Assembly (NCBI GenBank): GCA_913775975.1
Contig: CAJYLQ010000044.1
Coordinates: 40,965 to 104,964 of the forward strand
DNA length: 64,000 nucleotides
Origin: an uncultured Sphingomonas sp.
GTDB lineage: Bacteria > Pseudomonadota > Alphaproteobacteria > Sphingomonadales > Sphingomonadaceae
Direction: 5' to 3'
In this document: in pieces, positions 24,565 through 32,619 of the stretch
Layout: each line of letters starts with the position of its first letter
How positions within the stretch are numbered: position 1 is the stretch's first letter
Notes under the pieces: model-generated
Told to the model about the DNA's origin: nothing
Databases searched by the model: none
What the model saw: the letters and a program-made list of their open reading frames with translations, nothing else
Position numbers and translations under genes: made by a program

Positions 24565-25146
24565 TTACGCCCCGCCGCCCGATTGCGCCAGAGCATCAGG
24601 ACGAGAGAGTGTGTCGGAATGCGAGAGCGCGTCGATCTTCGCCTCCAGCGCGGAAAGCCGCTCGATCACCACCACGTCCAGCTTGTGGTGCAGCCGCAGG
24701 ATCTCGATCTCCGCCCGCAGGTTGGTTTCATAGTCCAGGCTGGCGGCCAGCCGATCCTTCGCCGCCTGGCGGTTCTGGCTCATCATGATGACCGGCGCCT
24801 GGATCGCCGCCAGCGTCGAGAGCATCAGGTTGAGGAAGATGTACGGGTACGGATCGAACGCCATCCCGAAATGCGCCAGCACGTCGGTGTTGAGCAGCAT
24901 CCAGCCGAACAGAACGACCGTAAAGCCGATGATGAAGCCCCAGGACCCGCCGACCGCCGCCACCCGGTCGGCAAGGCGATCGCCGAAGCTGGCGCGCGCA
25001 TCCGCCTCGTCCGCCGCGTCGCGCGACAGCGGCGTGCCCGATTCGATTCCCTGAAGAACGCGGCGTTCTTCCTCGTCCAGCGCATTGTCCGGCTTTCGCA
25101 GCAGCTTCTGCGACAGGTCGGCGAGGTTCGAGGCACGCAGGTTCAT
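24565..25146 (-). CDS. DUF1003 membrane protein
   Basis: This 193-residue protein of the DUF1003 family has two central transmembrane helices ([20 protein letters not shown] and [24 protein letters not shown]), the typical [25 protein letters not shown] segment (quoted in parts), and a C-terminal coiled coil ([13 protein letters not shown]). The family function is unclear. The ATG at 25146 starts [12 protein letters not shown]; further upstream the frame is open but without family resemblance. The divergent HerA-like gene starts 110 bp away. Confidence 0.9.
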   Translation of the reverse strand: MNLRASNLADLSQKLLRKPDNALDEEERRVLQGIESGTPLSRDAADEADARASFGDRLADRVAAVGGSWGFIIGFTVVLFGWMLLNTDVLAHFGMAFDPYPYIFLNLMLSTLAAIQAPVIMMSQNRQAAKDRLAASLDYETNLRAEIEILRLHHKLDVVVIERLSALEAKIDALSHSDTLSRPDALAQSGGGA

Positions 25147-25256
25147 GGGCGATTCCCTTGGCCGGGCAGGCAGGATGCGGGCGGCGCTGTAGCGGCTGGG
25201 CGCAGGTCCACGCAATTCGCTTGCCCCCATGCCCCGCGATCGGCCAAACGCGCCCC

Positions 25257-26726
25257 ATGACCGTTTCCGTGGACATGGGTCGCGATCCCAGCGGCGCGCC
25301 CGTCCCCATCGATCTTGAGGAACTGCTCGCGACCCGCCTGCTGGTGCAGGGCAATTCGGGGTCCGGCAAGTCGCATCTGCTGCGCCGGCTGCTCGAACGC
25401 TCGGCGGGGCAGGTGCAGCAGGTGGTGATCGACCCGGAGGGCGATTTCGTCACGCTGTCCGCCGCCTATGGCCATGTCGCGATCGAGGCGGCGGATTATT
25501 CCATCCCCGAGATCGAGCGGCTGGGCGCGCGCATCCGCGAACATCGCGCCTCCGTCGTCCTGTCGCTGGAGGGGCTGGAGGCGGAGGGGCAGATGCGCTG
25601 CGCCGCCGCGTTCCTGAACGCGCTGTTCGATGCCCCGCGAGAGCATTGGTATCCGGCGCTGGTCGTCGTCGACGAGGCGCAGCTGTTCGCCCCCGCCGGC
25701 GGCGGCGAGGTGGCCGAGGAGGTGCGCCGCGCCAGCCTGTCGGCGATGACCAACCTGATGTGCCGCGGCCGCAAGCGCGGGCTGGCGGGCGTGATCGCGA
25801 CGCAGCGACTGGCGAAGCTGGCGAAGAACGTCGCGGCCGAGGCCTCCAACTTCCTGATGGGGCGCACCTTCCTCGATATCGACATGGCGCGCGCGGCCGA
25901 CCTGCTCGGCATGGAGCGGCGGCAGGCCGAGGCGATCCGCGACCTGCCGCGCGGCGCCTTCATGGCGCTGGGCCCCGCCGTGTCGCGTCGCCCCCTCACC
26001 GTGCGAATCGGTGCGGTCGAGACCTCCGCGCGATCGGGCAGCCCGAAGCTGACGCCGCTGCCCGAAGCGAAGCCGATGGAACTGTCGGACCTGCTCGCCG
26101 AGCCGGAGGCGCCGACCCTGCCCTTCGCCTTCGAATCGCGCCCGCGCCGCGTGCCGAGCGACGAGCTGGCGGCCGAGATCGCGAATCCGTCGGCCGATAT
26201 CACCACCCCCTTCGCCCCCGCCCCCGCGCTGCCCGACAAGGACGAGGCGGAGGTGGAGGCGATCTATGCCGATACGCTGCGCGACATCGTGGCGGATGCC
26301 GATGCGGCGCTGCGCCCGCCATCGGTGCTGTTCCAGGATTTCCAGGTGCGCTGCCGGATGGCGGGACTGCCCAAGCCCGCGCTCGACCTGCCCGCCTTCA
26401 CGCGGCGCCTGTCCTGCGCGCGGGCGGGCATCTTCGACATCCACGCCCCCGAATGGGCGGACGCGCTGGCGCTGGCGGGGACGCTGCCCGACGATATGAT
26501 GGGCGCCTTCCTGCTCGTCGCGCGGGCGGCGCGCGAGGGGCGGCCCTGCCCCGGCGACGCGGAACTGGCGCTGACCTATGGCACCAGCTCGCTCGGCCGG
26601 GTGCGGCGCCTGATCGGCTATATCGAGAGCCGCGACCTGTTCGTGCTGCGCACCGACCTGTCGGGCAAGCGGTCGATCACCATCCCGCGCCTGGGCTGGA
26701 CGACGGCGGCGAGCGAGGCGGCCTAG
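25257..26726 (+). CDS. HerA-like ATP-binding protein (DUF87)
   Basis: This 489-residue ATPase is of the HerA/FtsK superfamily. Walker A is VQGNSGSGKSHLLRRLL (about residues 31-47), with VVIDPEGDFVTLS, Walker B YPALVVVDEAQLFAP, and MTNLMCRGRKRGLAGVIATQRLAKLAKNV with a sensor Gln-Arg. HerA ATPases pump DNA, usually with the NurA nuclease for end resection; no NurA-like gene is beside it. The C-terminal third (after about residue 330) is not a domain I recognise; it may bind DNA or a partner. It is divergent from the DUF1003 gene and runs into the frameshifted DUF1294 locus. Confidence 0.85.
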   Translation: MTVSVDMGRDPSGAPVPIDLEELLATRLLVQGNSGSGKSHLLRRLLERSAGQVQQVVIDPEGDFVTLSAAYGHVAIEAADYSIPEIERLGARIREHRASVVLSLEGLEAEGQMRCAAAFLNALFDAPREHWYPALVVVDEAQLFAPAGGGEVAEEVRRASLSAMTNLMCRGRKRGLAGVIATQRLAKLAKNVAAEASNFLMGRTFLDIDMARAADLLGMERRQAEAIRDLPRGAFMALGPAVSRRPLTVRIGAVETSARSGSPKLTPLPEAKPMELSDLLAEPEAPTLPFAFESRPRRVPSDELAAEIANPSADITTPFAPAPALPDKDEAEVEAIYADTLRDIVADADAALRPPSVLFQDFQVRCRMAGLPKPALDLPAFTRRLSCARAGIFDIHAPEWADALALAGTLPDDMMGAFLLVARAAREGRPCPGDAELALTYGTSSLGRVRRLIGYIESRDLFVLRTDLSGKRSITIPRLGWTTAASEAA

Positions 26727-26730
26727 CCCG

Positions 26731-27020
26731 CTACAGCAGCCACGCCGCGATGCCGCCGAGGGCGAGGCCGCCGTGCAGCATCCCGATCAGATCGAGCTGG
26801 GTGGCGAAGGGCTGCTTGCAGGTCTTGTGACAAACCGCCGGCGCGACCATAGCGCGCCGGGGCTTCCGCCGACGAGCGCGAGGGTGAGCAGCGTCGATTC
26901 CGCGATACGCCAGTCGCCGCGCCGCGCGGCCCGCTTGTCCAGCGCGAACGCCGCGATTGTCGCGGCATTCGCCACCCCCAGCACGACGATCGCGAGCGCG
27001 GCAATGGTGGGCCATGTCAT
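26731..27020 (-). pseudogene. DUF1294 membrane protein gene, frameshifted
   Basis: The first part in one frame reads MTWPTIAALAIVVLGVAN...FALDKRAARRGDWRI...LALVGGSPGALW, a clear DUF1294 N terminus (transmembrane helix, then DKRRA-like and GGSPGA motifs). After the Arg-Arg-Phe codons at about 26832-26837, the expected CHKTCKQPFATQLDLI continues in the neighbouring frame to the stop at 26731, with a final hydrophobic helix. Loss of one T from a TTTTG run (antisense AAA at 26832-26834) would explain it. It may be a pseudogene, a sequencing error or a programmed -1 slip on TTT. DUF1294 proteins are small inner-membrane proteins of unknown function. Confidence 0.8.
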
Positions 27021-27120
27021 AGCGGCACCCTATGATCGCGAAGGTTGTCGAAAGTCTACCGCTCCCTCCATCGCCGAGGCTTTCGGCCGGACAGTGTCGA
27101 CAACCCCCGCGAATGCCGCG

Positions 27121-27384
27121 TCAGAGCATCCCGAGCGCTTGCATATAGGTTTCGAGGATCGCTTCCTCTTCCTGATATTCCTCACGCTTCTTCTTGCGGA
27201 TCGACATGATCTTCTTGATCGCCTTGGGGTCGTAGCCGCGGCCCTTGGCCTCCGCGAACACGTCCTTGATGTCGTCGGCGATACCCTTCTTCTCTTCCTC
27301 AAGCCGCTCGGCGCGCTCGATCAGCAGCCGCAGCTCTTCCGCCGCGACCTGACCGCCGCCCATGCCCTCGCCCCGCTCGTCCAT
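27121..27384 (-). CDS. gapR: GapR family (DUF2312) nucleoid-associated protein
   Basis: The 87-residue protein is all-helical with high charge: [48 protein letters not shown], given here only as landmarks [16 protein letters not shown]-like DVFAEAKG, and [12 protein letters not shown]. Caulobacter GapR binds overtwisted DNA ahead of polymerases and aids topoisomerase II enzymes; the family is nearly universal in alphaproteobacteria. The ATG at 27384 has AGGA nine bases upstream and gives the usual length; a GTG at 27435 is in frame but adds atypical sequence. It stands alone. Confidence 0.88.
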   Translation of the reverse strand: MDERGEGMGGGQVAAEELRLLIERAERLEEEKKGIADDIKDVFAEAKGRGYDPKAIKKIMSIRKKKREEYQEEEAILETYMQALGML

Positions 27385-27603
27385 CGTCTCGAATCCTGTC
27401 AGTGACGCCGCACGATCGCCCGCCCGATCGGTCACGGGGGGCGGCGGCTGGTTGACCCTGTCGGGCTGCGGGCGGCGCTCTACTGGATCGCCCCGCGCCG
27501 CTCAAGGGCCCGGCCACGCGGATGCGATCAGGTGTGGCGTTCCGGCATCGGCGGCGGTAAGGGCGCGGGCGATCCCGACCATCGCTTTCGAAGGACGCGC
27601 CCG

Positions 27604-28044
27604 ATGCGCCTCGCCATCGCTTCCGATCATGCCGCCGTGTCGCTGAAGGACGCGCTCGTCCCCTGGTTGCGGGAGGCGGGGCATGAGGTGCTCGACCTCG
27701 GCACGCACGGGTCGGGCAGCGTCGACTATCCCGATTACGGCTATGCCGTCGCCGAGGCGCTGGCCGACGGCCGGGCGGAGCGCGGCATCGCGCTTTGCGG
27801 ATCGGGCATCGGCATCGCCATCGCCGCCAATCGTCACCCCGCCTGCCGCTGCGCGCTGGTGTCGGAGCCCCTTTCGGCGCGGCTGTCGCGTACCCATAAC
27901 GACGCCAACGCCATCGCCCTCGGCGCCCGTCTGATCGGCGAGGAGATGGCGAAGGCCTGCATCACCGCCTTCCTGACCACGGAATTCGAGGGCGGCCGCC
28001 ACCAGCATCGCGTAGACAAGCTCGCCAAGGAGTTCGCCGCATGA
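27604..28044 (+). CDS. rpiB: Ribose-5-phosphate isomerase B
   Basis: This 146-residue RpiB/LacAB-type isomerase interconverts ribose 5-phosphate and ribulose 5-phosphate in the pentose phosphate pathway. Signatures are [12 protein letters not shown] (residues 4-15), [16 protein letters not shown], and [22 protein letters not shown] (landmark [12 protein letters not shown]), where the family has a catalytic Cys/Thr. [22 protein letters not shown] completes the active site. The ATG at 27604 is the only start giving the family N terminus. The stop overlaps the glyA start by four bases (ATGA), the usual alphaproteobacterial rpiB-glyA pairing. Confidence 0.95.
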   Translation: MRLAIASDHAAVSLKDALVPWLREAGHEVLDLGTHGSGSVDYPDYGYAVAEALADGRAERGIALCGSGIGIAIAANRHPACRCALVSEPLSARLSRTHNDANAIALGARLIGEEMAKACITAFLTTEFEGGRHQHRVDKLAKEFAA

Positions 28045-29351
28045 GCACCCAGCCCAATACCCTTTCCGACGTTCAGCCTGACGGCTTCTTCACCCGCGAC
28101 CTGGCCGATGCCGATGCCGCCGTGTTCGCCGGCATCGCACAGGAACTGGAGCGCGAGCAGACGCAGATCGAGCTGATCGCGTCCGAGAACATCGTGTCGA
28201 AGGCGGTGCTGGAGGCGCAGGGTTCGGTCTTCACGAACAAATATGCGGAAGGGTATCCCGGCAAGCGCTATTACCAGGGTTGCCATCCGTCCGACGTGGT
28301 CGAGACGCTGGCGATCGAGCGCGCCAAGCAGATCTTCGGCTGCGGCTTCGCCAACGTCCAGCCGCATTCCGGCGCGCAGGCGAACGGCGCGGTGATGCTG
28401 GCGCTGGTCAAGCCGGGCGAGACGATCCTGGGCATGAGCCTGGACGCGGGCGGCCATCTGACGCACGGCGCGCGCGCGGCGATGAGCGGCAAGTGGTTCA
28501 ACGCGGTCCAGTACGGCGTCGACCCCGTCACCCATCTGATCGATTACGACCAGGTCGAGGCGCTGGCGACCGAACATCAGCCCAAGCTCATCATCGCGGG
28601 CGGCAGCGCCTATCCGCGCGTGATCGACTTCGCCCGCTTCCGCGCGATCGCGGACAAGGTCGGCGCGTATTTCATGGTCGACATGGCGCACTTCGCCGGC
28701 ATCGTCGCGGCGGGCCTGCACCCCACGCCCTTCGGTCATGCGCATGTCGTGACCACGACGACGCACAAGACGCTGCGCGGCCCACGCGGCGGCATGATCA
28801 TGACCAATGACGAGGCGATCGCCAAGAAGATCAACTCTGCGGTGTTCCCCGGCCTGCAGGGCGGGCCGCTGATGCACGTCGTCGCGGCGAAGGCGGTCGC
28901 GTTCGGCGAGGCGCTGCGCCCCGACTACAAGAGCTACATCGCCGCCGTGGTGGAGAACGCCAAGGTGCTGGCCGCGACGCTGAAGGAGCGCGGGTCCGAC
29001 GTGGTGTCGGGCGGCACCGACACGCATCTGGCGCTGATCGACCTCACCCCGCTGGGCATCACCGGCAAGGATGCCGACGAGGCGCTGGAGCGCGCGGGCA
29101 TCACCTGCAACAAGAACGGCATCCCCAACGATCCACTGCCGCCGGTCAAGACCAGCGGCATCCGCGTCGGCTCGCCCGCCGGCACGACGCGCGGCTTCGG
29201 CGTCGCCGAGTTCCGCGAGATCGGCCACATGGTCGCCGACGTGCTCGACGGCCTGCGCGCCAAGGGCGAGGCGGGGGACCCGGAGGTCGAGGCAAACGTT
29301 CGGACCCGCGTGCGGGCCCTGTGCGCGCGCTTCCCCATCTATCAAGGATAA
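28041..29351 (+). CDS. glyA: Serine hydroxymethyltransferase
   Basis: This 436-residue PLP enzyme converts serine and tetrahydrofolate to glycine and 5,10-methylene-THF, the main source of one-carbon units. Landmarks are [45 protein letters not shown], and [17 protein letters not shown] with the PLP-binding Lys. It is full length. It is coupled to rpiB and followed by a 60-residue protein, nrdR and an RNA methyltransferase in one direction, so one-carbon supply and deoxyribonucleotide control probably share a message. Confidence 0.97.
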   Translation: MSTQPNTLSDVQPDGFFTRDLADADAAVFAGIAQELEREQTQIELIASENIVSKAVLEAQGSVFTNKYAEGYPGKRYYQGCHPSDVVETLAIERAKQIFGCGFANVQPHSGAQANGAVMLALVKPGETILGMSLDAGGHLTHGARAAMSGKWFNAVQYGVDPVTHLIDYDQVEALATEHQPKLIIAGGSAYPRVIDFARFRAIADKVGAYFMVDMAHFAGIVAAGLHPTPFGHAHVVTTTTHKTLRGPRGGMIMTNDEAIAKKINSAVFPGLQGGPLMHVVAAKAVAFGEALRPDYKSYIAAVVENAKVLAATLKERGSDVVSGGTDTHLALIDLTPLGITGKDADEALERAGITCNKNGIPNDPLPPVKTSGIRVGSPAGTTRGFGVAEFREIGHMVADVLDGLRAKGEAGDPEVEANVRTRVRALCARFPIYQG

Positions 29352-29354
29352 GCC

Positions 29355-29537
29355 ATGTCGTTCGATGAAAAGGCCCGCGAAGTGCAGAGCGAGATCAAGG
29401 CGACGCCCGGTCTCGGCAAGAAGATGGCCAAGTATGGCGCGATCGGCGCGGTGGTGGCGATCCCGGTGCCCTTCGTCGGCCCGGTGCTGGGCGCGATCGT
29501 GGGTGCCGGCATCGCCTATGCCAAGCGGAACGACTGA
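29355..29537 (+). CDS. Small membrane-associated protein
   Basis: This 60-residue protein sits 3 bp after glyA. A charged N terminus (MSFDEKAREVQSEIKATPG) is followed by GLGKKMAKYG and a hydrophobic Gly/Ala/Val stretch (residues 28-55, AIGAVVAIPVPFVGPVLGAIVGAGIAY) that could span the membrane as a helical hairpin around PVPF. It ends with AKRND. I do not recognise a named family. Its codon use, tight spacing and following gene 9 bp away support a real gene. Confidence 0.75.
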   Translation: MSFDEKAREVQSEIKATPGLGKKMAKYGAIGAVVAIPVPFVGPVLGAIVGAGIAYAKRND

Positions 29538-29546
29538 GGAGCGTCC

Positions 29547-30029
29547 ATGCGCTGCCCGTTCTGCGGCCATGAAGACAGCCAGGTAAAGGACAGCCGCCCC
29601 ACCGACGATGGGGCGGCGATTCGCCGGCGCCGCCAGTGCGAGGGCTGCGCCGCGCGTTTCACCACCTTCGAACGCATCCAGCTGCGCGAATTGACCGTCG
29701 TGAAGAGCGACGCGTCGGGCAGCGTCAGCCGCCGCGAGCCGTTCGACCGCGACAAGCTGATGCGCTCCGTCTCGATCGCCGCGCGCAAGCGGCCGGTCGA
29801 GCCCGCCCGGATCGAGAAACTGGTCAGTGGCATCCAGCGCCGGCTGGAGACGACGGGCGAAAGCGAGGTCACCTCCGCCCGCATCGGCGAACTGGTGATG
29901 GAGGGGCTGAAGGGTCTAGATTCGGTCGCCTATATCCGCTTCGCCAGCGTCTATCGCGACTTCAGCGAGGCCCGCGATTTCGAGGCGTTCGCGGGGCAGG
30001 TGGAAGAGGTGGGCAAGGGGCGGGAGTAG
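29547..30029 (+). CDS. nrdR: Transcriptional repressor NrdR
   Basis: This 160-residue protein has an N-terminal zinc ribbon (Cys3, Cys6, Cys31 and Cys34 in MRCPFCG and [10 protein letters not shown]), an ATP-cone domain (about residues 49-140, [21 protein letters not shown] start) and a helical tail. NrdR senses ATP/dATP and represses ribonucleotide reductase genes at paired NrdR boxes. No nrd gene is in the window. The GIY-YIG/repeat unit separates it from the RNA methyltransferase that would otherwise come next. Confidence 0.95.
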   Translation: MRCPFCGHEDSQVKDSRPTDDGAAIRRRRQCEGCAARFTTFERIQLRELTVVKSDASGSVSRREPFDRDKLMRSVSIAARKRPVEPARIEKLVSGIQRRLETTGESEVTSARIGELVMEGLKGLDSVAYIRFASVYRDFSEARDFEAFAGQVEEVGKGRE

Positions 30030-30045
30030 CCCACGACCTTTCGCT

Positions 30046-30073
30046 CCGTTCGGCCCGAGCGACGTCGAGGGAC
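30046..30073 (+). repeat. REP-like palindromic repeat, degenerate copy
   Basis: This sequence, of the form CCGTTCGGCCCGAGCG...GTCGAGG, lies 16 bp after the nrdR stop. It matches the copy at 30128-30154 at most positions and has the same orientation. Repeats of this type (CGTTCG-GTCGAG cores) are common in sphingomonad genomes. Confidence 0.7.
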
Positions 30074-30127
30074 AAGCACCGCCGCAATCGGTGGCTTTCC
30101 AGCGGCGTTAAGAGGCAATATCCAACC

Positions 30128-30154
30128 CCGTTCGTGCCGAGCGCAGTCGAGGCA
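30128..30154 (+). repeat. REP-like palindromic repeat, upstream of the GIY-YIG gene
   Basis: It contains the imperfect dyad GTGCC...GGCAC inside CCGTTCGTGCCGAGCG/AGTCGAGGCA. It is 23 bp before the GIY-YIG start. The reverse complement of 30491-30517 matches it at 23 of 27 positions, so the nuclease gene is bracketed by inverted copies. Confidence 0.8.
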
Positions 30155-30177
30155 CATTAGCCCCGAGCACACCGCTG

Positions 30178-31275
30178 ATGGCATTCTGGACATACATCCT
30201 TCGCTGCTCGGACGGGAGTTACTACACCGGCCATACCGACGATCTCGAACGTCGCGTCGCGCAGCACCAGTCAGGTGCGATCCCCGGCTATACCCGTGAC
30301 CGCCGCCCAGTGACGCTGGCCTGGTCGCAGGACTTCCCGAGCCGCATCGAAGCGCTCGAAGCCGAGATGCGCATCAAACCGTGGTCGCGCGCCAAGAAGG
30401 AAGCGCTGATCGCCAAAGACTGGCAGCGGCTCAAGATCGCGGCCATGCCGCCCTCGGAACGGCACGCCCGCATCGCGGCGGCGTCGAATGCCCCTCGACT
30501 TCGCTCGGGACGAACGGAAGAAGGGGGCATGACCGTGACCCCTACCACCCCCACCCCGCCCCCCGCCATCATCCTCGTCCGCCCGCAGCTGGGCGAGAAT
30601 ATCGGCAAGGCCGCGCGCGCCATGCTGAATTTCGGCCTGACCGAGATGCGCCTCGTCGCGCCGCGCGACGGCTGGCCCAACCCGGCCGCCGGCCCGGCCG
30701 CGTCGGGGGCCGACATCGTCCTCGAACGCGCGCAGGTGTTCGACAGCGTCGCCGACGCGGTGGCGGACTGCGCGCATGTCTATGCCACCACCGTCCGCAA
30801 GCGCGGCGTCACCAAGCCCGTGGTCGCGCCCGATGAGGCTGCGCGCGCCATCCATGCCGGGCCGGGGCGCAGCGCGATCCTGTTTGGGCCGGAGCGGTCG
30901 GGGCTGGAGACGGACGATGTCGCGGTCGCCCGCACGATCATCACCGTACCGATCAATCCCGAATTCGGCAGCCTCAACCTGGCGCAAGCGGTGATCCTGG
31001 TCGCCTATGAATGGTCGCGCGGCATGGCGCTGGCGCAGCCGCCGGAAACGGACCTGCCGCCGCCCGCCGCGCAGGGGGAGCTGGACGGGATGATCGCGCA
31101 GCTGGACGACATGCTGGTCCGCGCCAACTTCTTCTTCCCGCCCGATCGCACCCCCGCGACCCGGCGAACGCTGCGCACGCTGCTGACGAAACCCGGCTGG
31201 TCGACGCAGGAGGTGCGCACGATGCGCGGCGTCCTGTCCGCGCTGGACGGGGCGAAGGCGCGGCGCAGCGAATAA
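30178..31275 (+). CDS. GIY-YIG endonuclease domain in frame with an RNA methyltransferase
   Basis: The reading frame is 365 residues without a stop. Residues 1-90 form a UPF0213-type GIY-YIG nuclease domain. TYILRCSDGSYYTG is the GIY-YIG element (YI and YTG forms), LERRVAQHQSG carries the catalytic Arg, and EAEMRIKPWSRAKKEALI the Glu. Residues 91-117 are encoded by the inverted repeat at 30491-30517. Residue 118 is the Met that begins the RNA methyltransferase. The gene lies between nrdR and the methyltransferase, inside a housekeeping unit. Whether the cell makes a fusion, two proteins or both cannot be told from sequence. The nuclease could act on DNA or on the repeat itself; that is speculation. 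Confidence 0.8.
   Translation: MAFWTYILRCSDGSYYTGHTDDLERRVAQHQSGAIPGYTRDRRPVTLAWSQDFPSRIEALEAEMRIKPWSRAKKEALIAKDWQRLKIAAMPPSERHARIAAASNAPRLRSGRTEEGGMTVTPTTPTPPPAIILVRPQLGENIGKAARAMLNFGLTEMRLVAPRDGWPNPAAGPAASGADIVLERAQVFDSVADAVADCAHVYATTVRKRGVTKPVVAPDEAARAIHAGPGRSAILFGPERSGLETDDVAVARTIITVPINPEFGSLNLAQAVILVAYEWSRGMALAQPPETDLPPPAAQGELDGMIAQLDDMLVRANFFFPPDRTPATRRTLRTLLTKPGWSTQEVRTMRGVLSALDGAKARRSE
30491..30517 (-). repeat. REP-like palindromic repeat, inverted downstream copy
   Basis: Inverted relative to 30128-30154, with four mismatches. It lies inside the reading frame, encoding part of the linker APRLRSGRTEEGG between the GIY-YIG domain and the methyltransferase Met at 30529. Confidence 0.8.
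30529..31275 (+). CDS. RNA 2'-O-methyltransferase, TrmJ/SpoU family (own start)
   Basis: This is the native gene of 248 residues within the longer frame. It is a SPOUT-class methyltransferase with an N-terminal AIILVRPQLGENIGKAARAMLNFGL and the knotted SAM site at ILFGPERSGLETDD and VPINPEFGSLNLAQAVILVAYEW. The TrmJ family methylates the ribose at position 32 of tRNAs. The ATG at 30529 follows AAGAAGGGGGC, a fair ribosome binding site contributed by the repeat tail. The C-terminal helical extension (NFFFPPDRTPATRRTLRTLL) is typical of TrmJ. Confidence 0.88.
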   Translation: MTVTPTTPTPPPAIILVRPQLGENIGKAARAMLNFGLTEMRLVAPRDGWPNPAAGPAASGADIVLERAQVFDSVADAVADCAHVYATTVRKRGVTKPVVAPDEAARAIHAGPGRSAILFGPERSGLETDDVAVARTIITVPINPEFGSLNLAQAVILVAYEWSRGMALAQPPETDLPPPAAQGELDGMIAQLDDMLVRANFFFPPDRTPATRRTLRTLLTKPGWSTQEVRTMRGVLSALDGAKARRSE

Positions 31276-31278
31276 AGG

Positions 31279-31581
31279 TCAGCGGGTGCGGTCGAACGCC
31301 GCCAGTTCGTACGCGATCGACGCTTCGACCAGTTGCTCCCAAAGGTCGGCGATCACCGCGCCCGGCAGGCCCGCCGCCTCCGCCGCGGCGCGGGCGTTGG
31401 CGATCACCGCCGCCTTCCGCGCCTCGTCCCGCACCGCGCCGCGATCGGGCTTTATCCGCGCGGCGGCGTCCATATAGCCGAAGCGGCGGACGAGCAGCGC
31501 GACCAGCTCCCGGTCGGTCTGGTCGACGCCGGCGCGGACGTCGGTCATCGTGGTGCAGGCGGCAGGATCGAGGATCGGCAT
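31279..31581 (-). CDS. Chorismate mutase (AroQ type)
   Basis: This 100-residue all-helical protein has the pattern of AroQ chorismate mutases: VRAGVDQTDRELVALLVRRFGYMDAAARIKPDRGAVRDEARKAAVI (landmarks VDQTDRELVALL, ARIKP, RDEARK), then a long helix and VEASIAYELAAF. The Arg/Lys/Glu set that binds chorismate is present, although the isochorismate-pyruvate lyase PchB is closely similar and cannot be excluded. No signal peptide, so cytosolic. It converts chorismate to prephenate for Phe/Tyr synthesis. The ATG at 31581 starts MPILDPAACTTM. It is convergent with the RNA methyltransferase, 3 bp apart. Confidence 0.82.
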   Translation of the reverse strand: MPILDPAACTTMTDVRAGVDQTDRELVALLVRRFGYMDAAARIKPDRGAVRDEARKAAVIANARAAAEAAGLPGAVIADLWEQLVEASIAYELAAFDRTR

Positions 31582-31679
31582 GGCCCCGCCATAACGGCCC
31601 CGGCGCGCCCGGCAAGTCGCCGCCGATGCTGGGGAAGTCCGTCGACGAGCCGCCGCCGCGCCTTGCGCCGTCCGTCCTC

Positions 31680-31690
31680 TTGTCTTACAA
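31680..31690 (+). promoter_or_regulatory. FadR-type GntR operator upstream of dgoK
   Basis: TTGTCTTACAA fits the TNGTNNNACNA consensus of the FadR branch of GntR regulators and matches the site at 34978-34988 in both half-sites. It lies 50 bp before the dgoK start, a good place to repress the unit that includes the GntR gene. Confidence 0.6.
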
Positions 31691-31740
31691 AATCGCCAGC
31701 GGAGGAGGATGCGAGTGCGGCACGGCTGGAGGCACGCGGC

Positions 31741-32619
31741 GTGAGCGGCGGGGCCTATATCGCCATCGACTGGGGAACGACGAACCGCCGCGCCTGGCTG
31801 ATGGCGGCGGACGGGTCGGCGCTGGACACGATGCGCGACGATCGCGGCGCGCTCTCCATTCCCCCCGGCGGCTGGCCCGCCGCGCTGGCGGAGATCCGCG
31901 CACGCCATGGCGACCTGCCCGCGATCGCCGCCGGCATGGTCGGCTCGACGCGCGGCTGGCGCGAGGCGCCCTATGTCCCCGCCCCCGCCGATGCGCGCGC
32001 GCTGGCCGAGGCGGCGCTCGTCCTGCCCGAAGACCGGCTGACGATCGTCCCCGGCGTGTCATGCGCGGCGGCTATGCGCGCCGACGTGATGCGCGGCGAA
32101 GAGGTTCAGGTGCTGGGTGCCGTGCTGGCGGGGATGGCCCCGGCCGACGCGCTGTTCGCGCAGCCGGGCACGCACAACAAATGGGTCCGCACCACCGGCG
32201 GCCGCATCACCGAAATCGCCACCGCGATGACGGGGGAGCTGTTCGCGCTGGTCCGCGATCATGGCATCCTGTCGGGAATGCTGGACGGGCCGGTGGCGGA
32301 TGGCCCCGCCTTTCGCGACGGCGTCGCGCGCGGGGCGGGAGCGACCGACCTGACGGTCGCGCTGTTCGGCGTGCGCGCGGCGGTGCTGCTGGGGCGCCTC
32401 GCCCCCGATGACGCCGCCGCCTATGCCAGCGGGCTGCTGATCGGCGCCGATGTCGGCGCGCAGGACGTGGCGGGGGAAACCGTCCACCTGCTGGCCGGCG
32501 GCGCGCTGGCGGACCTGTATGCCGCCGCGATCACCGCGCGCGGCGGGGCGGTCGCCGCCGTCGACAGCCATGCCGCCTTCCTCGCCGGCATCCATGCCAT
32601 CCGGGAGCTTCTGCCGTGA
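31741..32619 (+). CDS. dgoK: 2-dehydro-3-deoxygalactonokinase
   Basis: This 292-residue DgoK-family sugar kinase phosphorylates 2-keto-3-deoxygalactonate in the De Ley-Doudoroff galactose pathway. Landmarks are YIAIDWGTTNRRAWLM (phosphate-1 motif of the actin-like fold), AAGMVGSTRGWREAPYVPAPA, QPGTHNKWVR and GLLIGADVGAQ. The start is GTG at 31741 with GGAGG 8 bp upstream (31728-31732). It overlaps dgoA by four bases (GTGA) and carries a putative GntR operator at 31680-31690. Confidence 0.9.
   Translation: MSGGAYIAIDWGTTNRRAWLMAADGSALDTMRDDRGALSIPPGGWPAALAEIRARHGDLPAIAAGMVGSTRGWREAPYVPAPADARALAEAALVLPEDRLTIVPGVSCAAAMRADVMRGEEVQVLGAVLAGMAPADALFAQPGTHNKWVRTTGGRITEIATAMTGELFALVRDHGILSGMLDGPVADGPAFRDGVARGAGATDLTVALFGVRAAVLLGRLAPDDAAAYASGLLIGADVGAQDVAGETVHLLAGGALADLYAAAITARGGAVAAVDSHAAFLAGIHAIRELLP

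Noticed and set aside
27834..29570. 578-codon open frame on the minus strand
   Set aside because: It is antisense to rpiB and glyA, which are unmistakable; it has no recognisable domain.
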